From positions 144,962 through 208,961 of the forward strand of contig JBGTHQ010000028.1 of the NCBI GenBank assembly GCA_041746135.1: a DNA stretch of 64,000 nt, written 5' to 3'. The position numbers and the translations under genes were made by a program. Each line of letters begins with the position of its first letter. Within the stretch, counting starts at the first letter, position 1. Under the pieces are notes generated by a model that saw nothing but the letters and a program-made list of their open reading frames with translations, was not told where the DNA came from and searched no databases. Positions 26,851-35,613 of the stretch are shown piece by piece. The DNA is from Alg239-R122 sp041746135. GTDB taxonomy: Bacteria > Pseudomonadota > Alphaproteobacteria > Sphingomonadales > Sphingomonadaceae.

Positions 26851-27252
26851 CTACTCGCCCTCTATATCCTGCGCCACTTTCGGGTCGCGCAACAGCGTTT
26901 CGATATGACTGCCCTCATCGAAACTTTCATCCGCCAAGAATTTGAGCTTTGCGGCATATTTCATCTTGGTTCGGCTTGCGACTTCGCGCTGCAGATAGGC
27001 CGTGTTGGTGCGCAGCGCTTTCAGCACCTTGTCCTCATCGCGCCCAAGCAAGGGCTTGATAAAAGCAGTCGCGTTGCGCAGGTCGGGCGACATGCGCACC
27101 TCGGTTACGGTGATGCTGGTGTCGGTCAATATCTCGTCGTGCACGTCGCCGCGCAGCAATATTTCCGACAGGATATGGCGCACCTGTTCGCCGACGCGCA
27201 GAACGCGAACGGAACGGCCTTCGGGAGATGTATTGGTATGTTTTGCCATCAT
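26851..27252 (-). CDS. rbfA: ribosome-binding factor A
   Basis: A KH-type factor required for late maturation of the 30S subunit and 16S rRNA 5' end. The 133-residue protein has the family segments RVGEQVRHILSEIL, VTEVRMSPDLRNATAFI and PKLKFLADESFDEG-like (here AAKLKFLADESFDEG). The first of two adjacent ATGs (27252) overlaps the stop of the upstream thioesterase as ATGA, implying coupling. Part of the infB-rbfA-truB group. Confidence 0.95.
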   Translation of the reverse strand: MMAKHTNTSPEGRSVRVLRVGEQVRHILSEILLRGDVHDEILTDTSITVTEVRMSPDLRNATAFIKPLLGRDEDKVLKALRTNTAYLQREVASRTKMKYAAKLKFLADESFDEGSHIETLLRDPKVAQDIEGE

Positions 27253-27656
27253 GGTATTTCCACTATTCGTGCCGTTGAGGTTGCGCGGGCCAGCAATTTG
27301 TCATCCATATCGAAAAGTTCAGCTTCCAGAAATGCGGTCTTCTTGGTGCGGCTCACCACCCTGCCCTTGCCCAGAACGCGGCCGGGATAGACCGGACTTA
27401 CGAACGACACGTTAATGTCGAGTGAAATCGGCATTTCCCGTCCCTGGGTAGAGGCAACCAGCGCCGGCCCCATCGTATCGTCGAGCATTGCGGAGACAAA
27501 TCCGCCCTGCACTGTGCCGCGCGGATTGAGCATGGTTCCGTTCGGATGAAAGGCGATCTCAATGCGTCCCTCTTCGGGATATTCGGCAACCAGTTCCCAG
27601 CCGAGAGTCTCCGCCGCGGGCGGCGCAGGCTTGTCGGCGAAGAAACTTTTAGGCAT
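27249..27656 (-). CDS. PaaI-family hotdog thioesterase
   Basis: A 135-residue single-hotdog acyl-CoA thioesterase-like protein. The motif HPNGTMLNPRGTVQGGFVSAMLDDTMG (about 37-60) with the Asn/Gly and Asp of the active site, and LDINVSFVSPVYPG, are typical of the PaaI/YbdB group. It hydrolyses some acyl- or aryl-CoA; the substrate is unknown. Its location between infB and rbfA with a 4-base overlap to rbfA is an odd insertion in a translation operon, and probably reflects shared transcription only. Confidence 0.82.
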   Translation of the reverse strand: MPKSFFADKPAPPAAETLGWELVAEYPEEGRIEIAFHPNGTMLNPRGTVQGGFVSAMLDDTMGPALVASTQGREMPISLDINVSFVSPVYPGRVLGKGRVVSRTKKTAFLEAELFDMDDKLLARATSTARIVEIP

Positions 27657-27687
27657 TGGTTTTCAGTTTTCCAGTCAGGCTAAAGGA

Positions 27688-30243
27688 TCAAAGCGTCCGT
27701 TCTTTGAACTCCACTTCAAATGTCTCGACATAATCGCCTGCCTTGAGGTCGGTGGTGTTTTCGAAAACAACACCGCATTCAAGGCCGGCGCGAACCTCGG
27801 CAACATCGTCCTTGAAGCGGCGCAGACTGTCGATCTTGCCGTTATAGACAATGACATCATCACGCGTGATACGCGCGGCCAGATCTTTCTTGAGATAGCC
27901 TTCGGTAACCAGCAGACCCGCAGCCTTGCCGCGTTTACCGGCAGAAAACACGTCCTTGACTTCCGCACGGCCGACCACGGTTTCAAGCCGTTCAGGACCA
28001 AGCTCGCCTGCCATTTCGCTCTTCACGTCCTCAATCAGGTCATAGATCACGTCGAAATATTTGAAGCGAACGCTCTCGCGCTGTGCGATTTCGCGGGCTT
28101 TGCTGTTGGCACGCACGTTGAAGCCAATAATCGGTGCATTGGAGGCGCGCGCGAGTGTCACGTCGGATTCGGTAATCGCGCCGACGCCGCTGTGCAACAC
28201 GCGCACTTTGATATCGTCGTTTGAAATCTGGTTGAGCGAACTTGCGATCGCCTGCACAGACCCCATAACATCGCCCTTGATAAGGATTGGGTATTCGACC
28301 GCCTTGTCGGATATGCCAGAGAACAGGTCCTCGAGCGAGGTAGGTGCCGTTGCGGTGCGAATTTCAAGTGCTTTCTGCTTGCGATATTCGGCCACTTCGC
28401 GGGCACGCTGTTCGTTATCGACCACCGTGAACTTCTCGCCCGCAGACGGAACGCCGCTCATGCCCAGAACTTCGACGGGCATGGAAGGACCAGCCTCCTT
28501 GATCTGCTTGCCCTTGTCGTCATAAATCGCCCGGACCTTGCCGCTTTCGCCGCCGACCACGAACGTGTCGCCGCGGCGCAATGTGCCGCGATTGATCAGG
28601 ACGGTGGCGACTGGGCCACGGCCCTTGTCGAGTTTTGCTTCGATCACCGTTCCGTCCGCATTGCGGTCGGGATTGGCTTTCAATTCGAGCAATTCGGCTT
28701 GCAACATGATCTTGTCGATTAGTTCGTCCAGATTGGTGCCCTTGAGCGCGGAAACTTCGACATCCTGCACATCGCCCGACATCGCCTCGACAATAACTTC
28801 ATGTTCGAGCAGGCGTTCGCGGATTTTCTGCGGTTCCGCGCCGTTCTTGTCGATCTTGTTGATCGCCACAATCATCGGCACATTTGCGGCTTTGGTGTGC
28901 GCAATCGCCTCGATCGTCTGTGGCATAAGGCCATCATCGGCCGCTACGACAAGAATGACGATATCGGTGACGTTGGCACCGCGCAGACGCATTTCGGTAA
29001 AGGCTTCATGGCCGGGCGTATCGAGGAACGTGATGATATTCCCGTCTTTGCGCTTTACCTGATAGGCACCGATATGCTGGGTAATACCCCCCGCTTCGCC
29101 GGTAACGACATCGGTACCGCGCAAGGCGTCGAGCAAAGATGTTTTGCCGTGGTCGACATGGCCCATGATGGTCACGACCGGAGAGCGCGGCTGCAGCGTT
29201 TCTTCCGCATCGACATCGGTTTCGAAATCAATGTCGATATCGGATGCGGATACGCGTTTGATCTTGTGATCGAATTCCTCGACCAGAAGCTCCGCCGTAT
29301 CGGCGTCGATCGTCTGGTTGATGGTGACCATCATATCCATGTTGAACAACGCCTTGACGAGGTCAGAGCCTTTTTCGCCCATGCGTTTGGCAAGTTCCTG
29401 AACGGTAATGGCTTCCGGCACGATCACTTCGCGGCTCTGTTTCGGCTTCGCTTCACGCGGCTTGCCGGACATTTGCGCACGTTTTTCCTTTTCGCGCGCG
29501 CGTTTTAGCGCGGCGAGCGAGCGGGCACGAGCGCCGCCATCGCCTTCGGACAGCGCGCGCGTAACGGTCAACTTGCCCGACGTGCGGCGTTCGTTGCGCT
29601 CGCGGGTCGGCTTGGGCGCAGGTTTCTTGAGTTCGGGACGCGGCGGACGCTCGACTGGCGTAAACTTGCGCGGTGCAGGAATTTTATTGTCGCTGTCCGG
29701 CGCCGCGGCGGCGGAGGCATCAGCAGCAGCCTGCTGCGCCTCTTCGTCCTGCTGGGCAGCATCCGCATCGGTTTTTTGGGCAGCTTCTTGAGCGGCTTGT
29801 TCGTCTTCGGCGCTCGATTTCTTATTCTGTTCTGTGCGCTCCTTTTGGTCTTCGCTTTGTGCTTTCTTTTTCGCGGTTTCGCGGCGGCGTGCGTCTTCGA
29901 GCGCAGACTGCCGTGATTCCTCGGCTTCGCGCAGCAGTTTTTCCTGCCGCTCCTGGCGCGTCAGGACATCGACGGGCTTCGGCCTCGCCGCGGGTTTATC
30001 AGCGACTGGCACAGCCGCCTGTTTTTCCGGACCTTTTTGCGGTGCCGGTGCAGCGGGCTCGACTTTTGTGACGGTTTCCTGTGCGCCAGGTTTGCCGACC
30101 AGCTTGCGCCGCTTGACCTCGACCACAACCTTGTTGGTGCGACCGTGGCTAAACGTCTGCTTGACTTCTCCAGCCTCGACCGAACGCTTCAGACCCAGTG
30201 GTTTGCGTGCAGGTTTCGACTCTTTGTTTTCGTTATCACTCAT
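27688..30243 (-). CDS. infB: translation initiation factor IF-2
   Basis: A GTPase that places fMet-tRNA on the 30S subunit. The 851-residue protein has a long charged, Ala/Lys/Glu-rich N-terminal region (about 1-270, low complexity), an IF2-N motif (ITVQELAKRMGEKGSDLVKAL), the G1 GHVDHGKTS near 358, G3 DTPGHEAF, G4 NKID, and C-terminal domains II-IV ending KERTL. The order nusA-ylxR-infB-rbfA is conserved in bacteria. The N-terminal low-complexity length is within the alphaproteobacterial range. Confidence 0.97.
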   Translation of the reverse strand: MSDNENKESKPARKPLGLKRSVEAGEVKQTFSHGRTNKVVVEVKRRKLVGKPGAQETVTKVEPAAPAPQKGPEKQAAVPVADKPAARPKPVDVLTRQERQEKLLREAEESRQSALEDARRRETAKKKAQSEDQKERTEQNKKSSAEDEQAAQEAAQKTDADAAQQDEEAQQAAADASAAAAPDSDNKIPAPRKFTPVERPPRPELKKPAPKPTRERNERRTSGKLTVTRALSEGDGGARARSLAALKRAREKEKRAQMSGKPREAKPKQSREVIVPEAITVQELAKRMGEKGSDLVKALFNMDMMVTINQTIDADTAELLVEEFDHKIKRVSASDIDIDFETDVDAEETLQPRSPVVTIMGHVDHGKTSLLDALRGTDVVTGEAGGITQHIGAYQVKRKDGNIITFLDTPGHEAFTEMRLRGANVTDIVILVVAADDGLMPQTIEAIAHTKAANVPMIVAINKIDKNGAEPQKIRERLLEHEVIVEAMSGDVQDVEVSALKGTNLDELIDKIMLQAELLELKANPDRNADGTVIEAKLDKGRGPVATVLINRGTLRRGDTFVVGGESGKVRAIYDDKGKQIKEAGPSMPVEVLGMSGVPSAGEKFTVVDNEQRAREVAEYRKQKALEIRTATAPTSLEDLFSGISDKAVEYPILIKGDVMGSVQAIASSLNQISNDDIKVRVLHSGVGAITESDVTLARASNAPIIGFNVRANSKAREIAQRESVRFKYFDVIYDLIEDVKSEMAGELGPERLETVVGRAEVKDVFSAGKRGKAAGLLVTEGYLKKDLAARITRDDVIVYNGKIDSLRRFKDDVAEVRAGLECGVVFENTTDLKAGDYVETFEVEFKERTL

Positions 30244-30252
30244 CGAACAGAC

Positions 30253-31002
30253 TTAGCCCTTCATTACTTCAATATCTATAGCATCGATCCTGTGATCGCT
30301 ACCAAGTGCGGTGTCGCCACCCGTTTCCTGAATATTCAGTTCCCCGGTCATAAATCCGAATTTATGAATATCGAGACCCCGATACGCTGCCAGTCTTCTG
30401 GCTATCATGCCGATACGATGTGCCGCAGCGCGGTCGGTCAGTGCCAGATGGACGACATTTTCACGCCCCAATGCCATAGATAGGGGCGCACGGTCTATAG
30501 GCAAGACGAGACCGCGCAATTTGCTGCCCTCGGCGTCGCTGCCCACACGCCATGCCTGATCCAGTTTGCTGTTGCCGTCTTCGCCCGCATCGCCGGCGTG
30601 CATGAGAAGGTGAACCTGGCCCTGCCGCGCGGCGACGTTGATCTTGTCGAAACCGGTAAATAGCTTGCCCGAGCGTGCTTCCAGACCGAGCCGGTCCAGA
30701 AAGGCGCGCTCCAGCGCAGCGTCGATTTGCGCGGGCAAGTCGTCGGGTACACTTGAAACGACGCCCTTGAAGGCCCGTGCCAGTGCGCCCTTGAGCTTGC
30801 CTTTAGCGATAGCGGCTTCGAACTCTGCGCGGCTGACACCGATCCAGGCACCGCGTCCCGGCGCGACAGCGCGCACGTCCGGAGCGATCTGGCCATCGGG
30901 GCCAAGCGCCAGTCGTATCAACTCATCCTTGGATGACGAAGCACCCGAGAGGATACAGCGTCTTACCGGGTCATGTGGAGTATCATTGAAGGGTTTCCGC
31001 AA
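30253..31002 (-). CDS. ylxR: YlxR/DUF448-type RNA-binding protein fused to an L7Ae-like domain
   Basis: A nucleic-acid-binding protein of the nusA-infB operon. Residues about 12-75 carry the YlxR pattern (RRCILSGA...RLALGPDGQIAPD...PGRGAWI), and residues about 120-215 look like an L7Ae fold (ARQGQVHLLMHAGDAG). No ATG is in frame at the right place. A TTG at 31002, preceded by an excellent GGGGAGGA, gives a 249-residue protein overlapping the nusA end by 20 bases. YlxR has been linked to RNase P and transcription modulation in other bacteria. Confidence 0.88.
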   Translation of the reverse strand: MRKPFNDTPHDPVRRCILSGASSSKDELIRLALGPDGQIAPDVRAVAPGRGAWIGVSRAEFEAAIAKGKLKGALARAFKGVVSSVPDDLPAQIDAALERAFLDRLGLEARSGKLFTGFDKINVAARQGQVHLLMHAGDAGEDGNSKLDQAWRVGSDAEGSKLRGLVLPIDRAPLSMALGRENVVHLALTDRAAAHRIGMIARRLAAYRGLDIHKFGFMTGELNIQETGGDTALGSDHRIDAIDIEVMKG

Positions 31003-32599
31003 CAGCGTCCTCCCCGTTATCGGCATCTTCGTCATCGAACCAATGTGCCCGCGCGGCCATGATGATTTCGTTGCCCTGCTCTTCGCTAAGGTTATAGCTG
31101 GCGAGAATACCGCCCTTATTTTCTTCGCTGCGCTTGCCCTTGCCATCGCGGCGCCGCGGTTCGGCGCGTTTGCGGGCAACCAGTTCATCGGTGGCAAGAT
31201 CGGCAAGGTCGTCGAGAGTCTTGATTCCGGCTTTACCCAGCGTCACCAGCATACCTTCGTTCAGGTGCGGCATCTCGGCGATCGCATCTTCAACGCCCAG
31301 TTCCAGACGCTCGATTTTCGCTGCTTCCTCGCGGCGATCCAGTGCTTCTTGCGCACGTTCCTGCAATTCGGCGGCCAGTTCTTCGTCAAAACCTTCGATG
31401 CTGGAAAGTTCTTCGGGCGCGACGTAAGCGACTTCTTCCATTTCGCTGAAACCCTCAGCGACCAGAAGCTGCGACAATGTTTCGTCGACATCGAGTTCGT
31501 TCTGGAACATTTCCGAACGCTCGGAAAATTCTTTCTGGCGCTTCTCGCTCGATTCCGCTTCGGTCATGATATCGATGGCGGAACCGGTCAGTTGCGACGC
31601 CAGGCGCACATTCTGTCCGCGGCGACCGATCGCGAGCGACAACTGATCGTCGGGCACGACGACTTCGATCCGGCTTTCTTCCTCATCGATCAGCACGCGG
31701 CTGACCGTGGCAGGCTGAAGCGCGTTGACGACGAATGTCGCGGTATCTTCGGACCAGGGGATGATATCGATTTTCTCGCCCTGCATTTCCTGCACGACCG
31801 CCTGGACGCGGCTGCCCTTCATGCCCACACAGGCACCGACCGGATCGATCGAGCTGTCATGGCTGATCACACCGATCTTGGCACGACTGCCGGGATCGCG
31901 GGCGGCCGCCTTTATTTCGATAATGCCATCGTAAATTTCGGGAACTTCCTGTGCGAACAGTTTGCGCATGAAATCGGGATGTGCGCGGCTCAAGAATATC
32001 TGCGGCCCGCGATTTTCGCGTCGCACATTGGAAATCAAAGCGCGGATACGGTCACCGGTTCGTGCGACTTCGCGCGGTATTTGCTGGTCGCGGCGAATAA
32101 CGCCCTCGGCGCGCCCCAGGTTGACGATGATATGGCCAAATTCGACTGATTTTACGACGCCTGTAATAATCTCGCCGCCACGATCCTTGAATTCCTCGAA
32201 CTGGCGATCGCGTTCGGCGTCGCGCACTTTCTGGAATATTACCTGCTTCGCCGCCTGCGCGTCGATCCGGCCCAAGTCGATTGCAGGCAGCGGATCGACA
32301 ATAAAGTCTCCCAGACCGGCGTCTTTTTCCAGCTTTTTTGCGCCTTTCAGATCAACCTGCTTAAAATAGTCCTCGACTTCCTCGACCACTTCCACCACGC
32401 GCCACAAACGCAGGTCGCCTGTCATGGGATCGAGCTTGGCGCGGATATCGTTCTCCGCACCATAACGCGCACGCGCCGCCCGCTGGATCGCTTCTTCCAT
32501 CGCTTCGATCACGATGGTCTTGTCGATCATTTTTTCCGATGCAACCGCGTGCGCAATTGCCAGCAATTCAGCCTTATTCGCAGAAATCGCACTGGCCAT
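30983..32599 (-). CDS. nusA: transcription termination/antitermination protein NusA
   Basis: Binds RNA polymerase and nascent RNA to control pausing, termination and rRNA antitermination. The 538-residue protein has the N-terminal polymerase-binding domain (1-125), an S1 domain (about 135-200), KH1 (CVGMKGSRVQAVVQEMQGEKIDI near 240-262) and KH2 (AIGRRGQNVRLASQLTG near 306-322), then two acidic helical C-terminal repeats. It is followed with overlap by ylxR and preceded by rimP after two bases. Confidence 0.97.
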   Translation of the reverse strand: MASAISANKAELLAIAHAVASEKMIDKTIVIEAMEEAIQRAARARYGAENDIRAKLDPMTGDLRLWRVVEVVEEVEDYFKQVDLKGAKKLEKDAGLGDFIVDPLPAIDLGRIDAQAAKQVIFQKVRDAERDRQFEEFKDRGGEIITGVVKSVEFGHIIVNLGRAEGVIRRDQQIPREVARTGDRIRALISNVRRENRGPQIFLSRAHPDFMRKLFAQEVPEIYDGIIEIKAAARDPGSRAKIGVISHDSSIDPVGACVGMKGSRVQAVVQEMQGEKIDIIPWSEDTATFVVNALQPATVSRVLIDEEESRIEVVVPDDQLSLAIGRRGQNVRLASQLTGSAIDIMTEAESSEKRQKEFSERSEMFQNELDVDETLSQLLVAEGFSEMEEVAYVAPEELSSIEGFDEELAAELQERAQEALDRREEAAKIERLELGVEDAIAEMPHLNEGMLVTLGKAGIKTLDDLADLATDELVARKRAEPRRRDGKGKRSEENKGGILASYNLSEEQGNEIIMAARAHWFDDEDADNGEDAVAETLQ

Positions 32600-32601
32600 G
32601 A

Positions 32602-33177
32602 TTAGTCTTCCTGTTCTTGATGTAAAGTTTCGGTTTCAATATCATCCGCATCGTCTTCGGACGTTTCAATTTCGTCTGCCGTGTCCGCGGACAATGGAGC
32701 GGTTTCCTTGATGAGCCGGTCGGTGAGAATAAGCTTCGCCGCATGTACAGCATCGTGGCCGAAAGTGAAGCCCTGCCCCTTGCGATCTTCGAACTTGATC
32801 TGCTCGCCGTCCAGACCGCGGAGCAATCCGGTCAAAACTTTGCGGTCGTCGACGCTGTCGCGCAAATTGATGCGCGCATCATAGCCTTGCCAATCGGCGA
32901 AATCCTGCAACCGGGTCAGCGGCCTGTCGATACCCGGTGAGCTGACTTCAAGCCGATACGCACCTTCCACCGGATCGGTTTCGTCCAGTTTTTCCGACAC
33001 ACGGTGCGACAATGCAGCGCAATCCTCGATCAACAGCTGCCGCGTGTCCGGGCGCTCGGCCATGATCTGCAACGTGCGATCCCCTGCCGCCCCGGTTAGC
33101 TTGACGCGCACCAGTGCGAATCCGAGTGCTTTCACCTCGGGTTCGATAATCTGTGTCAGGGCGGCAATATCGGTCAA
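32602..33177 (-). CDS. rimP: ribosome maturation factor RimP
   Basis: A 30S maturation factor, first gene of the rimP-nusA-ylxR-infB group. The 191-residue protein carries the motifs IIEPEVKALGFALVRV, EDCAALSHRVS and RLEVSSPGIDRPL, then a C-terminal SH3-like domain and a highly acidic tail (about 160-191). The start is a TTG at 33177 with GGAAAG nine bases upstream; no in-frame ATG exists nearby. The operon promoter should lie in 33178-33330. Confidence 0.93.
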   Translation of the reverse strand: MTDIAALTQIIEPEVKALGFALVRVKLTGAAGDRTLQIMAERPDTRQLLIEDCAALSHRVSEKLDETDPVEGAYRLEVSSPGIDRPLTRLQDFADWQGYDARINLRDSVDDRKVLTGLLRGLDGEQIKFEDRKGQGFTFGHDAVHAAKLILTDRLIKETAPLSADTADEIETSEDDADDIETETLHQEQED

Positions 33178-33330
33178 ATAAAACGTCTTTCCAAAATTCC
33201 ATATTTCAATGCAACATCAGCAACGAGCGATCGCGCCAGCCCCTCTCGGCGCCAGCCCCTTCACGGTCGATAATGTCGGGATAGTCATAATATAGGCGAG
33301 ATGCGGAAACTTGGCAATGGGATATTTGAT
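33178..33330. promoter_or_regulatory. gap upstream of rimP, with a short direct repeat
   Basis: This 153-bp gap should carry the rimP operon promoter and the end of pspF transcription. A 12-bp direct repeat, GCGCCAGCCCCT, occurs at 33233-33244 and 33249-33260. No clear terminator or operator was recognised. Confidence 0.35.
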
Positions 33331-34377
33331 TCACCCCAGCAAATCATGTTTCTTTAGCGCGTGCCGGAGCTGGTCATAGCTTACATTCAGCGCTTTTGCC
33401 GTATGCCGCTGATTGTAGCGGTGCTTGGCCATTGAGTGCTGCAAAATCGCTTTTTCATGACTATCCACGGCCGCTTTCAAATCGTCGATATTTTCGATCT
33501 CGCCCCCGAATTCCGTTACCGAATCCGCAGGTTCTTGCGGAGCCGCAGGTTCAGGATCATTTTGGGCATCTTGCCGGATACGTATTTTGGACGGTAAGGG
33601 CTTCCAGGGGCTCTCGAACGGATCGAACACGATATGATCGACCGAACGCTGGGGATTGTCCCAGCGGTAGATTGCGCGCTCGACGACGTTGCGCAATTCG
33701 CGCACGTTGCCAGGCCACGTATGCCGTTTCATCGCTTCCATGGCGAGATCGCCGAAACCGGGCCATTCCTTCCAGCCCAGTTCCGCCGCCATACGGCGTC
33801 CGAAATGGTCGGTCAGAACCTCGACATCGCCGTCGCGCATGCGTAGGGGCGGCAAAGTGACGACTTCAAAAGACAGGCGGTCGAGCAAATCGGCACGAAA
33901 ATAGCCGCGTTCCACCATGTCGGGCAGATCTTCGTTGGTGGCCGCGACAATCCGTACATCGACCCGCACCGGTTTGGACGACCCGATCCGCGTTACCTCG
34001 CCATATTCGACGGCGCGCAGCAATCGTTCCTGCGCCGCCATCGATAATGTCCCGAGTTCGTCCAGGAACAACGTTCCTCCGTCAGCTTCCTCGAACCGCC
34101 CCTCGCGCGAGCGGGTTGCGCCTGTAAACGCGCCCGCTTCATGGCCAAACAGCTCCGCCTCTATCAGCGTTTCCGGGAGAGCCGCACAGTTCATCGTAAT
34201 CAGCGGACCATCCCAGCGCTGGCTCAAACGGTGGAGGCGTTCGGCGATCAGTTCCTTGCCGGTACCGCGTTCTCCGATGACCAGTACGGGCCGCTCCAGT
34301 CCTGCCGCCCGACTGGCACGTTCGACCGCATCGAGAAATGCCCCCGACTGTCCTATAAATTGGTTTTCGCGTTCCAT
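33331..34377 (-). CDS. pspF: phage shock protein operon transcriptional activator PspF
   Basis: A sigma-54 bacterial enhancer-binding protein without a receiver domain, activating the psp operon. The 348-residue protein starts directly with the AAA+ domain: Walker A GERGTGKE near 36-43, the sigma-54 contact loop GAFTGA near 78-83, Walker B GTLFLDELG, and a C-terminal Fis-type HTH (RHTAKALNVSYDQLRHALKKH). A linker of about 60 residues, richer in acidic/Pro residues than in E. coli, precedes the HTH. It is divergent from the psp operon. PspA is expected to inhibit it by direct binding. Confidence 0.94.
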   Translation of the reverse strand: MERENQFIGQSGAFLDAVERASRAAGLERPVLVIGERGTGKELIAERLHRLSQRWDGPLITMNCAALPETLIEAELFGHEAGAFTGATRSREGRFEEADGGTLFLDELGTLSMAAQERLLRAVEYGEVTRIGSSKPVRVDVRIVAATNEDLPDMVERGYFRADLLDRLSFEVVTLPPLRMRDGDVEVLTDHFGRRMAAELGWKEWPGFGDLAMEAMKRHTWPGNVRELRNVVERAIYRWDNPQRSVDHIVFDPFESPWKPLPSKIRIRQDAQNDPEPAAPQEPADSVTEFGGEIENIDDLKAAVDSHEKAILQHSMAKHRYNQRHTAKALNVSYDQLRHALKKHDLLG

Positions 34378-34499
34378 AAATCGCGCATATTATAGAATAA
34401 AGCCAAAATATAGCCTTTCTTCCTATAAACTGGCAATTTTCTCATAATTGCTTTTCATGATAAGTCACGATATGTACTATTATCAATGGTTTACCAATC

Positions 34500-34515
34500 T
34501 GGCACGCCAGTTGCA
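34500..34515 (+). promoter_or_regulatory. sigma-54 promoter of the psp operon
   Basis: TGGCAC-N5-TTGC is an exact -24/-12 sigma-54 element (GG at 34501-34502, GC at 34513-34514). The predicted start lies about 12 bases further, giving a leader of some 25 bases to the ATG at 34551. Two near-identical TCCTATAAAYTGG boxes (34351-34363, 34421-34433) 70 bp apart lie upstream and are candidate PspF sites (inference). Confidence 0.92.
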
Positions 34516-34550
34516 GTATAACGGGCAAGACTTTAATTACGGAGAATAAC

Positions 34551-34748
34551 ATGACCCGCACCAAGCTGACCCAACACAAGCAAGCAAATACCGGTCTTAC
34601 CATCAAGACGGCTTCCTGGATTTCGACGGCGATGATGCTGACCTGTGTCATTTACCTGAGCATTGCCCCCGGCCCGGATATGCAGGGTGTTATGTCCGCC
34701 CCCTCTTCAGGACCGATTACCAGTTCTTCTGTCTTTTACCTGGCGTAA
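34551..34748 (+). CDS. small single-span membrane protein, first gene of the psp operon
   Basis: A 65-residue protein with a basic N-terminus, one transmembrane helix (about 22-41, ASWISTAMMLTCVIYLSIA), and a Pro/Ser-rich tail. The ATG at 34551 has a GGAG site and is the first ORF after the sigma-54 promoter. I do not recognise a family. Position argues for a role in envelope stress, perhaps as a membrane partner of PspA. Psp loci of E. coli have no counterpart at this position. Confidence 0.7.
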   Translation: MTRTKLTQHKQANTGLTIKTASWISTAMMLTCVIYLSIAPGPDMQGVMSAPSSGPITSSSVFYLA

Positions 34749-34795
34749 TTCATGAACATGAATGCCCATGATAATCTGAAAGGACAGAATAAGCA

Positions 34796-34849
34796 GATAA
34801 GGCCGGGCGGTGTATTAACCCCCCTTGCCCACGCCGTTCCGGCCTTATC
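34796..34849 (+). other. inverted repeat in the leader between the small ORF and pspA
   Basis: GATAAGGCCGG (34796-34806) and CCGGCCTTATC (34839-34849) form a perfect 11-bp stem with a 32-nt loop, in the 192-bp gap before pspA. No U-run follows. It may protect or modulate the pspA part of the transcript. The in-frame codons upstream of pspA in this gap are not considered coding. Confidence 0.6.
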
Positions 34850-34940
34850 CCGTCAACCCAATTATGTTATATACAACAGCGAGAGGGTCGCACCCCAAGC
34901 TGCATATCAAAAAGCAAACCACTCAACACGGAGTTTCAAC

Positions 34941-35606
34941 ATGGCCATCTTTTCCCGCACGCTGGACATTGTCGCAGCCAATTTCACCGACCTTTTGGAC
35001 AAGGCGGAAGATCCGGCCAAGATGATCCGCATGATCATCATGGAAATGGAAGAAACGCTGGTCGAGGTTCGGGCTTCCGCCGCGCGGACCATCGCCGATC
35101 AAAAGGAAATGCGCCGTCACATCGACAAACTGGAAGCGCTCAAGATCGACTGGACCGAAAAGGCGGAACTCGCGCTGTCAAAGGATCGTGAGGACCTAGC
35201 CCGCGCCGCTTTGGTCGAAAAAAAGAAAGCCGCCGATATGGCGGACCAATTGCAGCAGGAAATCACCGTTCTGGATGACAGCCTTCGCTCTTCGGAAGAG
35301 GATATCGGCAACCTTCAGAACAAATTGCGCGATGCCCGCGCCCGCCAGAATAATATCATGTCGCGGCTGGAGAGCGCCGAGAACCGCATCAAACTGCGCA
35401 CCATGTATAATGGCGACAAGGTCAAAGACGCCTTTTCGCGCTTCGACCAACTCGAACGCCGCGTCGATATGGCCGAAGGGCATGCGGCCAGCCTGTCGCT
35501 GGGAACAGAACCCGAGACTCTGGGCGAAAAAATCGCCGCCCTGAAAAACGACGATATAGTCGACGAGGAGCTGGCCGCGCTTAAGAAATCGATGAAGAAA
35601 GGATAA
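34941..35606 (+). CDS. pspA: phage shock protein A
   Basis: An ESCRT-III-like peripheral membrane protein: it binds and inhibits PspF in unstressed cells and assembles on damaged inner membrane under stress. The 221-residue protein has the amphipathic N-terminal helix (MAIFSRTLDIVAANFTDLLD), then an almost continuous coiled coil with the family segment EDPAKMIRMIIMEME. The start ATG 34941 has GGAG upstream; an in-frame extension to 34752 is not supported. pspB follows after seven bases. Confidence 0.95.
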   Translation: MAIFSRTLDIVAANFTDLLDKAEDPAKMIRMIIMEMEETLVEVRASAARTIADQKEMRRHIDKLEALKIDWTEKAELALSKDREDLARAALVEKKKAADMADQLQQEITVLDDSLRSSEEDIGNLQNKLRDARARQNNIMSRLESAENRIKLRTMYNGDKVKDAFSRFDQLERRVDMAEGHAASLSLGTEPETLGEKIAALKNDDIVDEELAALKKSMKKG

Positions 35607-35613
35607 GGCGAGT

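Noticed and set aside
33233..33260. 12-bp direct repeat as a start of a CRISPR or iteron array
   Set aside because: Only two copies, 16-bp period, no further units and no cas or rep genes.
34752..34940. In-frame extension of pspA by 63 codons
   Set aside because: PspA normally starts MAIFSR or similar, the ATG 34941 has its own ribosome-binding site, and the extension spans a perfect hairpin.
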